A DNA stretch of 64,000 nucleotides from Solen grandis (GCA_021229015.1 CM037785.1:38684766-38748765); one strand, 5' to 3'; shown: positions 31,401-39,124, counted from the stretch's first letter. The notes: generated by a model from the sequence alone, not told the origin. Program-made: numbers and translations.

Positions 31401-32266
31401 ATTGAAATACTGTCGAAGCGACGATAAACTCAAATAGTCAAGTTTACATCAGCATTTAGATAGCTGCTCGAGGAGCTCGTTGATTAATTCCAAGAAAGAC
31501 AATCGATTCACATTATACACTTCATACACACGTGTCGAAGTGAACACTAACATTTAGTTTCCCCGTGTCGTCAATCTAAATGTATCAGATATCGGAAGTT
31601 ATATATCAGCCATGACCTGTAGCTATAAAAAGAGGTGGCATACTTTAGAAATAGATGTCTATAAATTTAAATTAGAAAGTGCTTTCATCTCGCAAAAAGT
31701 ACCAGAAATTTTCCAAAAATAATGATAGTCACGTGGGCTACTCCTATAATATTTCTAAAAAATATATCGAAACCGAAAGTAGACAAATGGAAAATTAAGA
31801 TAATTAATTGAAATAAAATATGACACTCGTCATTGACTTGAGCTACAAGAATTAATACCAAAAAGTAAGAAATTTCGATGGCATGGCGTGGCATTCCAAA
31901 TTACGATAGCAGCAACAGGGTTAAAGTACTAAGAAAGCATATGTAGTGTATATTATACCCACCCCTAGCAGATATGTTCCTGATTTCTTCTTCGGCTTCT
32001 TCAATCCGAGCTACAATGTCTTCATTTTCAGAACTCGAAGCAGCTTCTTTGAGCTTGGAGTAATCACCATGTTTCACTATTCCTTTGGTAATCAAAGCCT
32101 TGATTTTAGCCGTTATTGTTCTGTTCCTGGATAGTGCCCCTTTCATCAAATACGTCCCTAAAGCTGTGTTGAAGTTCTCAAACTCGCTGCTGTCATGATC
32201 CGTCATTTCATTAATATCTATCAAAAGTTTATTGTGTATTTTCGTTATTTCTTGCCTTAACTCCAT
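10213..32266 (-). CDS. Caspase gene, DED-type (caspase-8-like), 10 exons, overview
   Basis: This is a cysteine-aspartate protease of the apoptosis/inflammation family. Exons in transcript order are 32266-31963, 30889-30836, 25225-25166, 17333-17304, 16851-16738, 15971-15766, 14528-14444, 12199-12029, then either 10985-10759 or 10466-10213. Every junction has GT and AG, and all phases agree. With the proximal last exon the coding length is 1251 bases (416 residues); with the distal one it is 1278 (425 residues). Predicted landmarks: DED-like region 1-101, basic linker KKRK near 145, S1-pocket-type Arg186, catalytic His253 and Cys295, p10 from 342. A single N-terminal death fold suggests an initiator or adaptor-recruited caspase. 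The DED assignment is weaker than the protease assignment. Introns hold a LINE, a foldback element and a 5.2-kb array. Confidence 0.88.
10539..10544 (-). terminator. Candidate poly(A) signal for the proximal caspase ending
   Basis: TTTAAT on the plus strand reads ATTAAA on the minus strand, about 215 bases after the stop of exon 9a and before exon 9b. Use of this site would end the transcript before the second p10 exon. Confidence 0.4.
10759..10985 (-). CDS. Caspase exon 9a: proximal p10 terminal exon
   Basis: Acceptor 'ccggctag', then GC completes the split Gly codon of 'TTPG'. There are 74 residues to TGA (10759-10761). The segment reads 'YKSFRRLGVGSWFLKECIEV', 'DHVEEMLITVRENV', 'QMPCVWSSLTKRLKLT'. 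This matches the caspase small subunit: Y-x-S-F-R carries the substrate-binding Arg, GSWF is the usual core, and 'QMPC..S.LTK' is the C-terminal strand motif. It has the normal length for p10 and joins in phase with the p20 exon, so it gives the conventional active enzyme. Confidence 0.92.
10986..12028 (-). other. Caspase intron 8
   Basis: Intron between the active-site exon and the proximal p10 exon. I see no exon-like segment or recognisable repeat here. Confidence 0.6.
12029..12199 (-). CDS. Caspase exon 8: active-site cysteine and interdomain linker
   Basis: Acceptor 'ttacag', donor G|GTATCA. It begins by completing a Gly codon and reads 'RPKLFFIQACRG', the diagnostic caspase active-site pentapeptide with the nucleophilic Cys (residue 295 of the model). 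An acidic linker 'VDESDDEPSE' and 'VDLADV' follows, with several Asp residues suitable for processing between p20 and p10. It then has 'IPVDADTLMAYATTP', the start of the small-subunit side. Both p10 exons can follow, because the exon ends in phase 1. Confidence 0.95.
12241..12820. mobile_element. Possible small TIR element in caspase intron 7
   Basis: 'ttcctgtttctggtc' at the left has an inverted near-match 'gaccagaaacggaa' at 12805-12818. In between are homopolymer-rich stretches (a G run near 12350-12364, poly-A and poly-T near 12760-12795). The inverted repeat is only about 14 bases, so this may be chance. Confidence 0.3.
12885..13020. repeat. Dispersed repeat, copy 2
   Basis: Shares 'ggttcggcaatact', 'aaaatctca' and 'attttacaccagtatgtaga' with 25-190 and 31205-31330. 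Lies in caspase intron 7. Confidence 0.45.
13066..13254. mobile_element. TTAA-type MITE, family C, copy 1
   Basis: The left end is 'cccttaacctgctgaa' after TAAA, and the right end is 'ccagcagggtaaggg' followed by TTAA. The interior 'caagatgaaaacttgt' and 'gtggcaaaggttagcact' matches the copy at 54583-54807. TTAA target sites with CCCTT ends are typical of piggyBac-type elements (inference). Confidence 0.75.
14444..14528 (-). CDS. Caspase exon 7 (p20, between His and Cys)
   Basis: Acceptor 'tctacag', donor G|GTATGC. There are 28 codons plus one base. It reads 'DGIKAKDGLFKSEEVQNYF' and ends 'KMPNFAG', aligning with the caspase region after the catalytic His ('G.I...DG......l...F....CPSL.GKPK'). 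Phase 0 in and phase 1 out agree with both neighbours. Confidence 0.88.
14604..15400. repeat. 49-bp minisatellite, interrupted by a MITE
   Basis: Units share 'acatgtatagtttgtccta', 'attcatcaattcaacacacc' and 'aagttgggg' or 'aagctaaggg'. About seven units precede 14988 and about five follow 15161. The right block uses 'gttgatccta' instead of 'gtttgtccta', so it diverged before or after the interruption. Confidence 0.92.
14988..15161. mobile_element. TTAA-type MITE, family D, inside the minisatellite
   Basis: TTAA flanks both sides. The left end is 'cctgacgccaaaacggg' and the right end 'cgttttggcgtcatg', an inverted match of about 14 of 15 bases. The 174-bp element has no ORF. Removing it with one TTAA makes the minisatellite run on, which is good evidence of insertion. 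Confidence 0.85.
15766..15971 (-). CDS. Caspase exon 6: p20 core with catalytic histidine
   Basis: Acceptor 'acactccag', donor CAG|GTGATC. The exon completes Gly and reads 'GTEKDVENLKTFFGKELGF', 'TLKEISECL', then 'YYCFICVILSHGNQ'. Caspases have (R).GT..D...L...F..LGF.V and end this segment in C.LSHG, where His is the catalytic base (residue 253 here). It is 206 bases long, phase 1 in and phase 0 out. Confidence 0.95.
16255..16292. repeat. C-rich low-complexity tract
   Basis: Long C runs with a few G, in caspase intron 5. Possible G-quadruplex former on the minus (transcribed) strand. Confidence 0.8.
16738..16851 (-). CDS. Caspase exon 5: start of the p20 domain
   Basis: Acceptor 'ggtttctcag', donor G|GTTGGT. 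It reads 'ADDQADPLFYQDDRQRGYYD' then 'GKKGYLLILNSKENRE', ending next to the GT of exon 6. The strand 'GYLLILN' matches the caspase 'G.(C/L)LIIN' first strand, and the Arg in 'ENRE' (186) matches the S1-pocket Arg before GT..D. 'ADDQAD' just upstream is a plausible prodomain processing region (inference). Confidence 0.92.
17150..17265 (+). repeat. Dispersed repeat with 'gcgatgtccagctaattaca'
   Basis: The block 'gcgatgtccagctaattaca' followed by 'ggtggagga' recurs at 37040-37140 and, inverted, at 31325-31425. It lies in caspase intron 4. Confidence 0.65.
17304..17333 (-). CDS. Caspase exon 4: 30-base microexon with basic motif
   Basis: Acceptor 'cattctag', strong donor G|GTGAGTAA. In the phase required by both neighbours it encodes 'CNGKKRKVE'. 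KKRK could be a small nuclear-localisation motif in the linker between the death fold and the protease. The exon is found only through its splice sites and phase agreement (2 + 27 + 1 bases). Confidence 0.75.
17829..21331 (-). pseudogene. LINE ORF2: endonuclease and reverse transcriptase, broken
   Basis: ORF2 encodes the enzyme that nicks target DNA and copies LINE RNA. The endonuclease part (21331 to about 20480) shows 'LLTETW', 'SGGVIVYI', 'ICGDLNSH' and 'SDHCMID'. The reverse transcriptase shows 'PLHKKGN', 'NYRGITLLSSLGKLF', 'FIDFSKAFD' and the catalytic 'YADDIVLF' (about 19025). A Cys/His motif 'FCQFC...EFHFVLEC' lies near the C-terminus. It begins directly after the ORF1 TAG in the same frame, and the first Met comes only deep in the endonuclease. 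Damage: an in-frame TAA near 19481-19483 after 'LFTR', and a one-base-type shift near 19195, after which the frame continues through 'GVRQGECLSPFLF' to a stop at 17829. Confidence 0.92.
21332..22927 (-). CDS. LINE ORF1 protein (RNA-binding)
   Basis: About 531 residues from the ATG at 22927 (MNRFQILQ) to TAG at 21332-21334. The frame is open further upstream to 23050, but that part is hydrophobic and unlike the rest, so it is probably leader. Residues about 45-108 look helical. 'RRNNLIFRGFS' begins an RRM-like domain (about 111-190), with 'RRPIIVNFRDY' as the following basic strand, as in L1-type ORF1p. The long C-terminus is Gln/Asn/Thr/Pro-rich and ends in a basic Arg/Ser segment. It likely coats LINE RNA. 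This ORF is intact. Confidence 0.88.
   Translation of the reverse strand: MNRFQILQERDTPPAPPPTHIEASGDHHSSTITRHDFLNSSIDYKLTCMFDELRCIRNDQIHCNRGLAIFEKSLMCAERNLGQVVQITNSQTEFMKTLAYKSKDIEARSRRNNLIFRGFSENRGENCFSLIRDFLDNHLDIDPNTVYLARAHRLGRRDPQKQVQRRPIIVNFRDYCDIENIMGSVYMLKGTNFSIDYDYPREIQSARARLWPKYKQIKSEHPQSKTQIVYPAKLLKDGRVIHDELPEWSRYINTSRLTHIEKLSGVKLCSGQVESGCLPNVNGLVSDADQMEANNLPQPNPSVCSLPVAMSNTVIHPHFQNTHVQHIIPVVNNNPPQELSQYMPTDLTYTVNHLHQDTQHTPVHASSIEPGRQLLVLNPQPSVHMEAQNASHVETCVTTNTSMSMVNSQGPINEPPVLQSPACNTQLSQQQLTTQSSEHILPSSLPDNSCIESECKQTPQINTQPPVSPVRGRARVARATSRSEKRSHSTKPYRRQSESVTRNTNRILPNSIINNQSQDNTDCRVFPNSQS
23136..23454. other. Caspase intron 3 spacer between LINE and foldback element
   Basis: Its first part 'tggccagtcagaagctc' is the inverse of 'gagcttctgattggcca' at 16430-16447, so a repeat fragment is present. 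Nothing else is recognised. Confidence 0.5.
23455..25085. mobile_element. Foldback-like element with tandem-repeat inverted arms
   Basis: The left arm (about 23465-23625) is a run of imperfect ~20-bp units with the core 'gagtttcgagt'. The right arm (about 24915-25080) is a run of the same units inverted, with the core 'actcgaaactc'. A third, shorter inverted block lies at about 24270-24360. T runs mark both outer ends. No transposase ORF is visible in the interior. Arms made of short tandem units are the mark of foldback elements (class inferred). Confidence 0.65.
25166..25225 (-). CDS. Caspase exon 3 (linker)
   Basis: Acceptor 'tctattgcag', donor CAG|GTGAGA. The 60 bases in the phase set by neighbours encode 'KPSHSVVNERNQEPSTSSA' with split codons at both ends. 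A polar Ser/Pro/Asn-rich linker with no domain. Support is from splice sites and phase only. Confidence 0.75.
25375..30575. repeat. 39-bp satellite-like array, about 5.2 kb
   Basis: About 130 units built on 'gttacctaatggtgttgac' plus 'tttgaatagtaaacagtcag'. Frequent variants are 'cagtaag' for 'cagtcag', 'gaaaagtaaac' for 'gaatagtaaac', and many one- to three-base indels. Units with 'ctctgaata' cluster towards the right end. The array fills most of caspase intron 2. It has no ORF and no spacer pattern like CRISPR. Confidence 0.97.
30642..30729. repeat. 44-bp tandem duplication
   Basis: 'aaagtggcaagtcgctagca' followed by 'ttgtcactgcct' occurs twice in direct succession, with only two or three differences. 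It lies between the 39-bp array and caspase exon 2. Confidence 0.93.
30836..30889 (-). CDS. Caspase exon 2 (linker)
   Basis: Acceptor 'ggattttgtag', donor CAG|GTAGGT. The 54 bases encode 'QSNPQIVKPPVQVSSSS' with split codons that match exon 1 (phase 1) and exon 3. A Pro/Ser/Gln-rich linker. Support is from splice sites and phase. Confidence 0.75.
31205..31430. repeat. Two dispersed repeat fragments in caspase intron 1
   Basis: 31205-31320 matches the repeat at 12885-13020 ('ggttcggcaatact'). 31325-31425 is an inverted copy of the 37040-37140 repeat ('tagctggacgtcgc' and 'ggttctacccgg'). Confidence 0.6.
31963..32266 (-). CDS. Caspase exon 1: death-effector-like domain
   Basis: ATG at 32266 (MELRQEIT), 101 codons, donor G|GTGGGT. 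The helical segments 'HNKLLIDINEMTDHDSSEF', 'LGTYLMKGALS', 'GIVKHGDYSKLKEAAS' and 'ENEDIVARIEEAEEEI' follow the order of DED helices, where the last two resemble the 'G.ls..n...L.ell....R.Dl...Ie.y' pattern. A DED would recruit the enzyme to a FADD-like adaptor. The frame stays open without Met upstream to a TAG near 32355, so an upstream coding exon is possible but not needed. The DED call is by eye and should be treated as probable, not certain. Confidence 0.65.
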
Positions 32267-32424
32267 TATCTCCACTAAGCGAATACGTTGTTGTGGATAT
32301 ATGTTTATCAATTTGAATATATCACGACAGTTTGTGTATAGATAGCTTTTTTCAACTGGTCCCTACGTGACACGATATGTGTGTACTGGGGGCAGGCGAG
32401 CATGAAGCGTAATACATATGCCTT

Positions 32425-32524
32425 NNNNNNNNNNNNNNNNNNNNNNNNNNNNNNNNNNNNNNNNNNNNNNNNNNNNNNNNNNNNNNNNNNNNNNNNNNNN
32501 NNNNNNNNNNNNNNNNNNNNNNNN
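32425..32524. other. Assembly gap of 100 N
   Basis: Exactly 100 N bases, the usual placeholder for a gap of unknown size. It lies just 5' of caspase exon 1 and so may hide the promoter or an upstream exon. Confidence 0.99.
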
Positions 32525-33590
32525 CAATGATTTGAAAACTTGGTTCAGGTCCATTGGGTTATATTACATACAAAATATCAAAACGTAAGATCTTGTGGTT
32601 TCTGACAAGAAGATCTTAAGGTTTTTCATACAAGCTATGCAAAATCAAGAGGTCTCAGGGGGAAAGCAAATTTTGACCCTAATTTTAAGACTTGGTTCAT
32701 GTCTACTAGGCCATGTTACAAACTGATTATCTAAACTCCAGGCCATGTCAGGTTTCTGACAAGAAGATCTTTTAAGGTTTTTCCTATACAAGTCTATGCA
32801 AATTGAAATGACCCCTGGAATGGAACCAATTTTGACTCCAGGGCCATGATTTAAAGAAACTTGGTAGATGTCCACTACGCCATGTTAGATACCAAATATT
32901 TACACCCTTCACCATGTGGTTTCTGACAAGAAATTATTTGTGGTTTTTCTTATAAGAATTCTATGTAAAATCAAGAGAGGGGCCTATTTTGACCCACTAT
33001 TTTGACCCAGGGACCATTGTGTGAACAAACTTGGTAGATGTCAAACAGGCCATGTTACACACCAAAAATTCTAAATTCTAGGCCTTGTATTTTCTGACAA
33101 GAAGATTTTTCTAGTTTTTCCTATATATAAGTCTATTTAAAATTCAAGTAACCCCTGAGATGGCACAAATTTTGACTCAGGACCACAATTTGAACAAGCT
33201 TGGTAGATGTCCAACATACATTTTAGATAATATTAAACATTATCTAAACTCCTGGCCTTGTGGTTTCTGACAAGAATATATTTTTACTTTTTCCTATACA
33301 AGTTTATGTAAAATCAAGTGACTCCTGGGGTGGGGGCAATTTTTTACCCAAGGGCTTTGATAACAACAAACTTGGTAGATGTCCAATCAGCCATGTTACA
33401 AACCAATAATCTTAACTCCAGCACTTGTGTTTTTTGACAAGAAGATTTTTCTAGTTTTATCTTTACAATTTTAAGTTAAATCAAATGACCCCCTTGGGTG
33501 GGGCAAACTTTGACCCAAGGGCTATGATTTGAACAAACTCTGTATATGTCCATAAGGCCATGTTACACACCAAATAATATTCATGTCTAA
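32525..33590. repeat. Tandem ~165-bp repeat family
   Basis: About six degenerate units with 'aacttggtagatgtcca', 'ggccatgttaca', 'tttctgacaagaagat', 'tttttcctatacaagtctat' and 'gggg...caattttgaccc'. The same family appears near 34315-34370 and inside the 2.2-kb repeats at 58805-59060. Confidence 0.85.
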
Positions 33591-33599
33591 GGAAGCACT

Positions 33600-34230
33600 T
33601 TCCCATTGGTAATATCGCTTGAGACATGATCAGGTGCTCTGTGAGATTGCTGACACTCTAGAACGACAGCATAAGAAGGCTCAGGTACAAGTAAGCACCA
33701 GGTAATACTATATCAACTTCATACAGGCTGGGTCAAGGATAGAGGGCAGCAAGTGAGGACAACAAAGTATCTTAGATGGTATCAATGACTGGGAATTGAT
33801 GACAGATAAAGGTAAACAGCTGCAGTTTTTCGACATTGTCCACACCACCCTACGTCCAGACAATGTTACCTCAGCAAAGGCAAAGAAGATAATCCTTGTC
33901 GAGTTGATGGTGACATGGGATAAACAGTGTACCCAGGCAAATGAAGAAAGAAGGACAAATATAAAGAGCTTGTTCGGGAATGTAGACAGGCAGGATGGAA
34001 AGCTCGGAAATACCCAATTGAGGTTGGCTGTCGAGGATTTCCTGCACCATGGTTGGGAACATGTTCCAGGATGTAGGCATCGATATGCAAACAAGAAAGC
34101 ATCGCTGGCTGAAGAAAGGAGCTCCAGCTGGCTGTGGCTGAGGAGGAACGCCAGTAGCGGAAGCCGTCCACTAATGGGTAGTGTTTGGACAACACTGCAG
34201 CCCTTCACTCTAAGTTTGTCCTGTGTTTAA
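33600..34230 (+). pseudogene. Broken mobile-element-type ORF (RPD...VELTVPW family)
   Basis: Plus-strand coding remnants in changing frames. 'LRHDQVLCEIADTLERQ' is followed by 'LRPDNV', 'KKIILVELMVTWDK' and 'ANEERRT'. After a shift come 'YKELVRECRQAGW' and 'YPIEVGCRGFPAP', and after another 'ERSSSWLWLRRN'. This order is known to me from a protein found in many repeat-derived copies in aquatic invertebrates, often with retroelements. D...VEL resembles a nuclease-like core, but that is inference. At least two frameshifts show it is dead. Confidence 0.6.
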
Positions 34231-34374
34231 AAGGGTGAAAAAAGCAGGGACAAGTGGTACCAGCTAACAGCATTAGCGGAATGCAGTTTATCTGTATTAT
34301 GCAACAAAAAATAATTATGTAAAATCAAGTGATCCCTTGGGCGGGGCTAATTTTGACCCCATGGTCAACTAGAA

Positions 34375-34758
34375 ATGTGTGCAGAGACACAGCATTTTCC
34401 AAAACAAAGGCCAACACCCAGGTGCACAAGTCATGTCCCGAGCAATATATCCATGAAGTTTAAGTCTGTAGCATAAATACTTTCTAAGTAACTTAATAAA
34501 ATTTTTTTTGCACAAGTTTATGTCCTGAAAACAAGTCTTAGTACAAATACTTTCAGAGTTTGTGCATCACAAGCATAAAATTCCATATTTTTCAAAAGCA
34601 AAGGCTCATAGCTCTGTCATCTTCAATGGGGGTTTGATGAAAATACCCAGGTGTGCAAGTTCATGTCCCGAGTAATATATCCATGAAGTATCAAGTCTGT
34701 AGTACAAATACTTTCGGAGTTATGCGTGTCACAAAGTTTCGGGATGGACATATGTATA
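34375..34758 (+). repeat. Dispersed repeat family H, left part (split by a MITE)
   Basis: Contains 'gcattttccaaaacaaa', 'caagtcatgtcccgagcaat' and 'tttcgggatggaca'. It is cut by the element at 34759-35511 and resumes with 'catacaaaggcaaatctata'. An uncut copy lies at 53860-54030. Confidence 0.8.
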
Positions 34759-35511
34759 TACTGTATACACCGGCAGATTAGGCGCACTTTTTTTCCCAGA
34801 TAATTCAAGTTTATAGAGGGGGTGCGCCTTATATGATGATATACAGCTTTTCAGGTTTCTTTTTTCAATCACCGAGAAGTTAAAATTACCGGTATACGAT
34901 CTCAGAAAATGGATATACTGAAAGCCAATGAATACGATAATATGACACAAAGTCTATACGAAACCATGATAAACAATAGCAGATTACTGCTTTTGTTCTA
35001 TTAGTTATCCTACAGGTATATTTCATGAAAAAATAATCGTGAGAAACTGAAACAACTTGATGGAAGCCATTTTCAATATAAACAAATATGTTTATTTTAT
35101 GGGACCTCATGATGTATAGGAGAAACTTGACAGGTGGCAATTGTTACGTAATGTTTGTTAGTTGAGAAAATTTTGACAGGTGACAATGGTCCCCAGTGTT
35201 AGAATGCGGGGAAACGGTTGAGTAATGTCATGTTATGAAAATGTGTCACCTTTATCCTACCCATCGTTAATGTAACGGTCTAACGGTAATCTTATGCCAT
35301 GTGTAAATAAAACGGTTCACCGTATGATTAGCCCGGTGACATACGGATAGCTTTCGGTCTGTCAAAATGTACGACGGCGCAAATTTCAAAACAAGATTTC
35401 GCCGCATACGATACGATAAGTGATTTTTTTTTTTTTTTTCAAATAAGTTACCCTGAAAGTTATGGATGCGCCTTATACGTAGCTGCGCCTAATCTGACCG
35501 TGTATACAGTA
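34759..35511. mobile_element. Mariner/pogo-like MITE, 753 bp
   Basis: TIRs of about 28 bases: left 'tactgtatacac' then 'cagattaggcgca', right 'tgcgcctaatctgaccgtgt' then 'atacagta'. TA flanks both ends, as in Tc1/mariner/pogo elements. The interior has no long ORF and includes a poly-T run near 35410. It interrupts repeat family H cleanly. Confidence 0.85.
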
Positions 35512-35570
35512 CATACAAAGGCAAATCTATATGTCCCCCCCCCATTTTTTGTGGGGGCGTAAAAACCCAA
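35512..35570 (+). repeat. Dispersed repeat family H, right part
   Basis: 'catacaaaggcaaatctata' then a C run and 'tttttgtgggggcgt' continue the repeat interrupted at 34758. Confidence 0.7.
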
Positions 35571-35799
35571 AGGACAGCTTTTTAAGTGGAACTAGAGGTG
35601 TCACTGAAAGGTGATACATACCCTAAAACATCACATAAACTTACCGATGTAAGAAAAGGAATTCTACCTGCCAGTAGTGATGGACATTAAATCAGTGAGT
35701 AAATGTTAAGGTTTGATTGCAGTTCCTCAAAGTCTCAATGACATTGTACTTTTTTTTTAAAATGGAAGTTAAAGCAACTAGACAAGTGTAATTCCTATA

Positions 35800-35960
35800 T
35801 CACTATGTAAAGTAGACTATGTCTATTTTAGACAGATATAGTGCTGCCACAATGCAGGATCACGTTGTAGACATGTAGCACGATACCACACTGAGTCACA
35901 TTAGCCTGGCACTGGCATTGCAACCCTCATCAAGCAACAGGAAAATGAGTGCAGCCAACA
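35800..35960 (-). mobile_element. SINE family 2 fragment
   Basis: Inverted match to the body of the SINE at 2543-2815: 'agatatagtgctgccaca', 'gatcacgttgtagacatgt', 'acgataccacac'. No tRNA-like head is retained. Confidence 0.6.
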
Positions 35961-36161
35961 AATATTCTGTAGAGTGAGATCCATTCAAACACATCCTATG
36001 CAGTCTTGACAAAAAGTAAACACTGCTCACAACTGTAAAGAACATTTACAGATACTAAATAAGTCACTAAGCAACTGTTGCCCAACAACAAAAAACATAA
36101 GTTCAGCAGAGAAATTTCCTGGTGAGTGAGACTCTATAATCTGCAGCCTGTGCAGTCTAGA

Positions 36162-36320
36162 TTAACCCTTTCCCTCATATTGACTCATTTTGACGCCGTC
36201 AATATATATGCAGCGAACAGCATAAAACCTGATCAGCCAGCGAGTTACTCGTAGGCTGATCTGGTTTTATGCTGTTCGTATAGGTCTTTTCATGGTGTCC
36301 TCCATGAGTGAAAGGGTTAA
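36162..36320. mobile_element. TTAA-type MITE, family A, copy 1
   Basis: TTAA flanks 'ccctttccctcat' on the left and 'atgagtgaaaggg' on the right. A central palindrome is built on 'gcgaacagcataaaacc' and 'ggttttatgctgttcg'. 159 bp, no ORF. The sister copies are 44106-44346 and 50693-50931. Confidence 0.88.
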
Positions 36321-36765
36321 CAAGAGGGCCAAGATGGCCCTGTGTCGCTCACCTGAGTAAGATTGCTGTGTTAGGCATAATGACATAAAAATCTTGCATC
36401 TTAAGTGTTTTTCTAACATTTGACTAAGTGACCTACATTTTGATCCTACCTGAATTTGCACTCAACTGGGAATTTTTGCAGTCACCATTCTTATCAAGTT
36501 TAATGGAGACTGGGACAAAACTGTGGCCTCTAGAGTGTTCACAAGGTTTTCTAAGATTTGACCTGTGACCTAGTTTTTGACCCCGCATGACCCAATTTCG
36601 AACTCATCTGAGATATCATGTAGACAAACATCATGACCAAGTTTTATGAAGATTGGGCCAAATCTTTGGCCTCTAGAGTGTTTACAAGCAATTGTTGATG
36701 ACGCATGACGGACAAAAGGCGGTCACAAAAGCTCACCCGGAGCACAAGTGTTCAGGTGAGCTAAA
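36321..36765. mobile_element. Dispersed element with 'gctcacctgag' inverted ends
   Basis: Starts 'caagagggccaagatggccc' with 'tcgctcacctgag' and ends 'ttcaggtgagcta', which form short inverted repeats. Inside, 'ggcctctagagtgtt' is repeated. Other end fragments lie near 37445-37465 and 52370-52390. I recognise the motif as a common bivalve repeat. Confidence 0.7.
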
Positions 36766-37019
36766 AATGGACTGCTCACTTATTCTGTGCTACTTGTTTA
36801 GAACACTTTAAAGATACAAAGTATAAATAGTGATATACATTTCTTAGTATAGCACAACCTAGGTCAGTTTGACTGTAAGTAATGTTAACTTAATTTGAAA
36901 AGATATCTTCATCATCTTTTATAGATATCTTAAGTACTAAATTATTCTAAGATGAAGACCAGGTTAAGTGCCAAAATCAGCTATTTCATCTGAGGACTTG
37001 ACTATTTAAGGTTACCGTG

Positions 37020-37195
37020 GCTTCGACAGTATTTCAGTCATATAGCGATGTCCAGCTAATTACAGGTGGAGGAAGACCCCGAATGCACAGAGGCATCCGG
37101 GTAGAATCACCAATTACCTCAAGCCAGCTGGAAGGCTTCCTCACATGAAAATCCAAATAACCCTGCCCAGCTTCAAACCCAAGCAGTGAGGGGCT
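37020..37195 (+). repeat. Dispersed repeat with 'gcgatgtccagctaattaca'
   Basis: The fullest copy of the family also at 17150-17265 and 31325-31425. It starts 'cgacagtatttcagtcata' and runs through 'ggcatccgggtagaatca' and 'gctggaaggcttcctca'. Confidence 0.65.
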
Positions 37196-37199
37196 ATTC

Positions 37200-38345
37200 A
37201 TCTTAGGAATGAGTGGTAAAGATTAAGATATCTGAATATCAGCAATCTGGCCAACACTGACCCTTTGGACAGAAATGCTGGGAGTGAAGGTGTTAAGACA
37301 CTAGCTGCCTTTTGCAGCAGTTGAAAAATAAAATCAGGATCAGTCAAGAAAATAATAGTTATAAGCAACTGTTAATCAACAACAGAAAAATGAGTGATGC
37401 CATCAATTACTTCCAAAATATTGAGATCCTCTCATATGCAAAAAGTGCTCAGATGAGCTAAAAATAAAACTCTTGGTCAAGGACCATCTGTGTACAAGCT
37501 GCTATAAAAATTAAAGTTATTTCTAGATTTGATACCAATCTTCTCCTCATACAAGATTAATCTCTCCTTGATGGGAACTGCAACCACACAGGCAAGGGTT
37601 GCAGGAGAAACGTAGAATACTAAACATTTCTGTTGGTTTCTTTATGATATATTTATAATGAAAGGCATAGGAAAGATATTTGACTGGTCTAAGATTTATA
37701 TTCCACTTTCAATGACTAGAAATGCATCAAAAATAAACTTGCAATTTGCAAAACAAGACAACTGTAATGCAAAACAGGCTAAATTCTAAATGAAAGGCTT
37801 TTAAATAAGATTGAAGACACCACAAGCAGAGTCCCAGGGGTTATTTTTGTTCCAGAACAGTATTGCGTGCCTCCAAGCTTCCCCAGAAACATTGACATTT
37901 CAACCTGTATTCCCTATCCATGAATACTAAGCCTATTCTGAGCTATTGGCTGGGTGCTTCCATTTATAATTTAAAGGGTTCCAAGGAAACAAAAAAAACT
38001 ACAAAATGGTTTGTTGACTCATTACAACTCTTTAACTCAATTCAACAATTTACCACAATAAAGCAAGATCAGACTGAAAGCAATTTTAACATAGGACTGG
38101 TTTAACGTTTTCCTCCTCATATTTAAGATAATCCATTCATTAATTTTTTATGATCATGGTCCATCAAATAATCATGGGAATTTCATAGTAATGTCCAAGT
38201 CAATGGATGCCTGCATCTGCACTGAAGTCTTTTTTAAGGACCATGATTATAATCTAATGACAGATGGATTACCTTAAGGTACCAAAGTGCTAAAAACAGC
38301 ATAAAACTGGATCAACCAGTGAGTAACTCATCTGCTAGTATGTTT
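37200..38345. other. No gene seen
   Basis: AT-rich sequence with fragments of dispersed repeats (for example 'gctcagatgagctaaaa' near 37448). A 'caatggatgcctgcatctgcactg' stretch near 38190 echoes 8860-8890. No exon is recognised. Confidence 0.55.
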
Positions 38346-38575
38346 TTAACCCTTTACTACAGGAGTTATTGATGAATATACATTGACTGATCAATAATTG
38401 GTTTATGAATAAATGGATTTTCCTTTGCCACAGATGACTGTCAGAAACTGAGCTAAAATACTGTATGAGCAAACAGAGGAGACCCAGATCAAACAGCTCC
38501 TATAGGGGCTGTCTGATCTGGGTCTGCTCTGTTTGACAATGCGTCAAAGTGAGTCTTCATGAAGTAAAGGGTTAA
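38346..38575. mobile_element. TTAA-type MITE, family B, copy 1
   Basis: TTAA flanks 'ccctttactacagg' on the left and 'catgaagtaaaggg' on the right. The core is 'gagcaaacagaggagaccca' and its partial inverse 'gggtctgctctgtttg'. The copy at 50146-50372 has the same core, and 50928-50995 is a fragment. Confidence 0.85.
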
Positions 38576-39124
38576 ACCAGTTGAATAGATGATCTTCTTG
38601 ATATCCCTCCCATGGTTAACATCTCCATCACTCCATTAAAACATCTACACTGAATTTGCGTTACTCAGCATCGGCTTTCAGGCAACCTGGAATTGCCAGT
38701 GAGTATTGATTAACAAGAATACAGAAGTTTTCTTCAACAATATCCCAGATCTCTCTCAAAGTATTGCGCAACATCCACACGGCTTGACAATACCTTTACA
38801 TGGTTTTACCATTACACCATGCATGCAAATACATGTCAGTATTACATTTCAGACTTTCATCATTAAGTGCAAAAGAGTCATAAAGGCAGCAACACTGATA
38901 AGTTGCTTTTTAATGCATGGCTGTGCAATGGTGATTGTGAAATTAAGCAATCAACTGAACCTGATAAATTTTACCTGGATATTTCTGTCTGAATTCTGCC
39001 ACCACTGATACTAACTGAAACTATCACTTCTGGTGATAAATACTCTCGCATCCCATCTTATCTTTATGCAATGAGAGAGTAGGACGGAACAGAAGATGAA
39101 GAGCATGAAGTAATCAATACTGAT

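Noticed and set aside
33796..34230. Intact 144-codon gene
   Set aside because: Family motifs continue in other frames, so the open frame after about 33960 is a chance reading.
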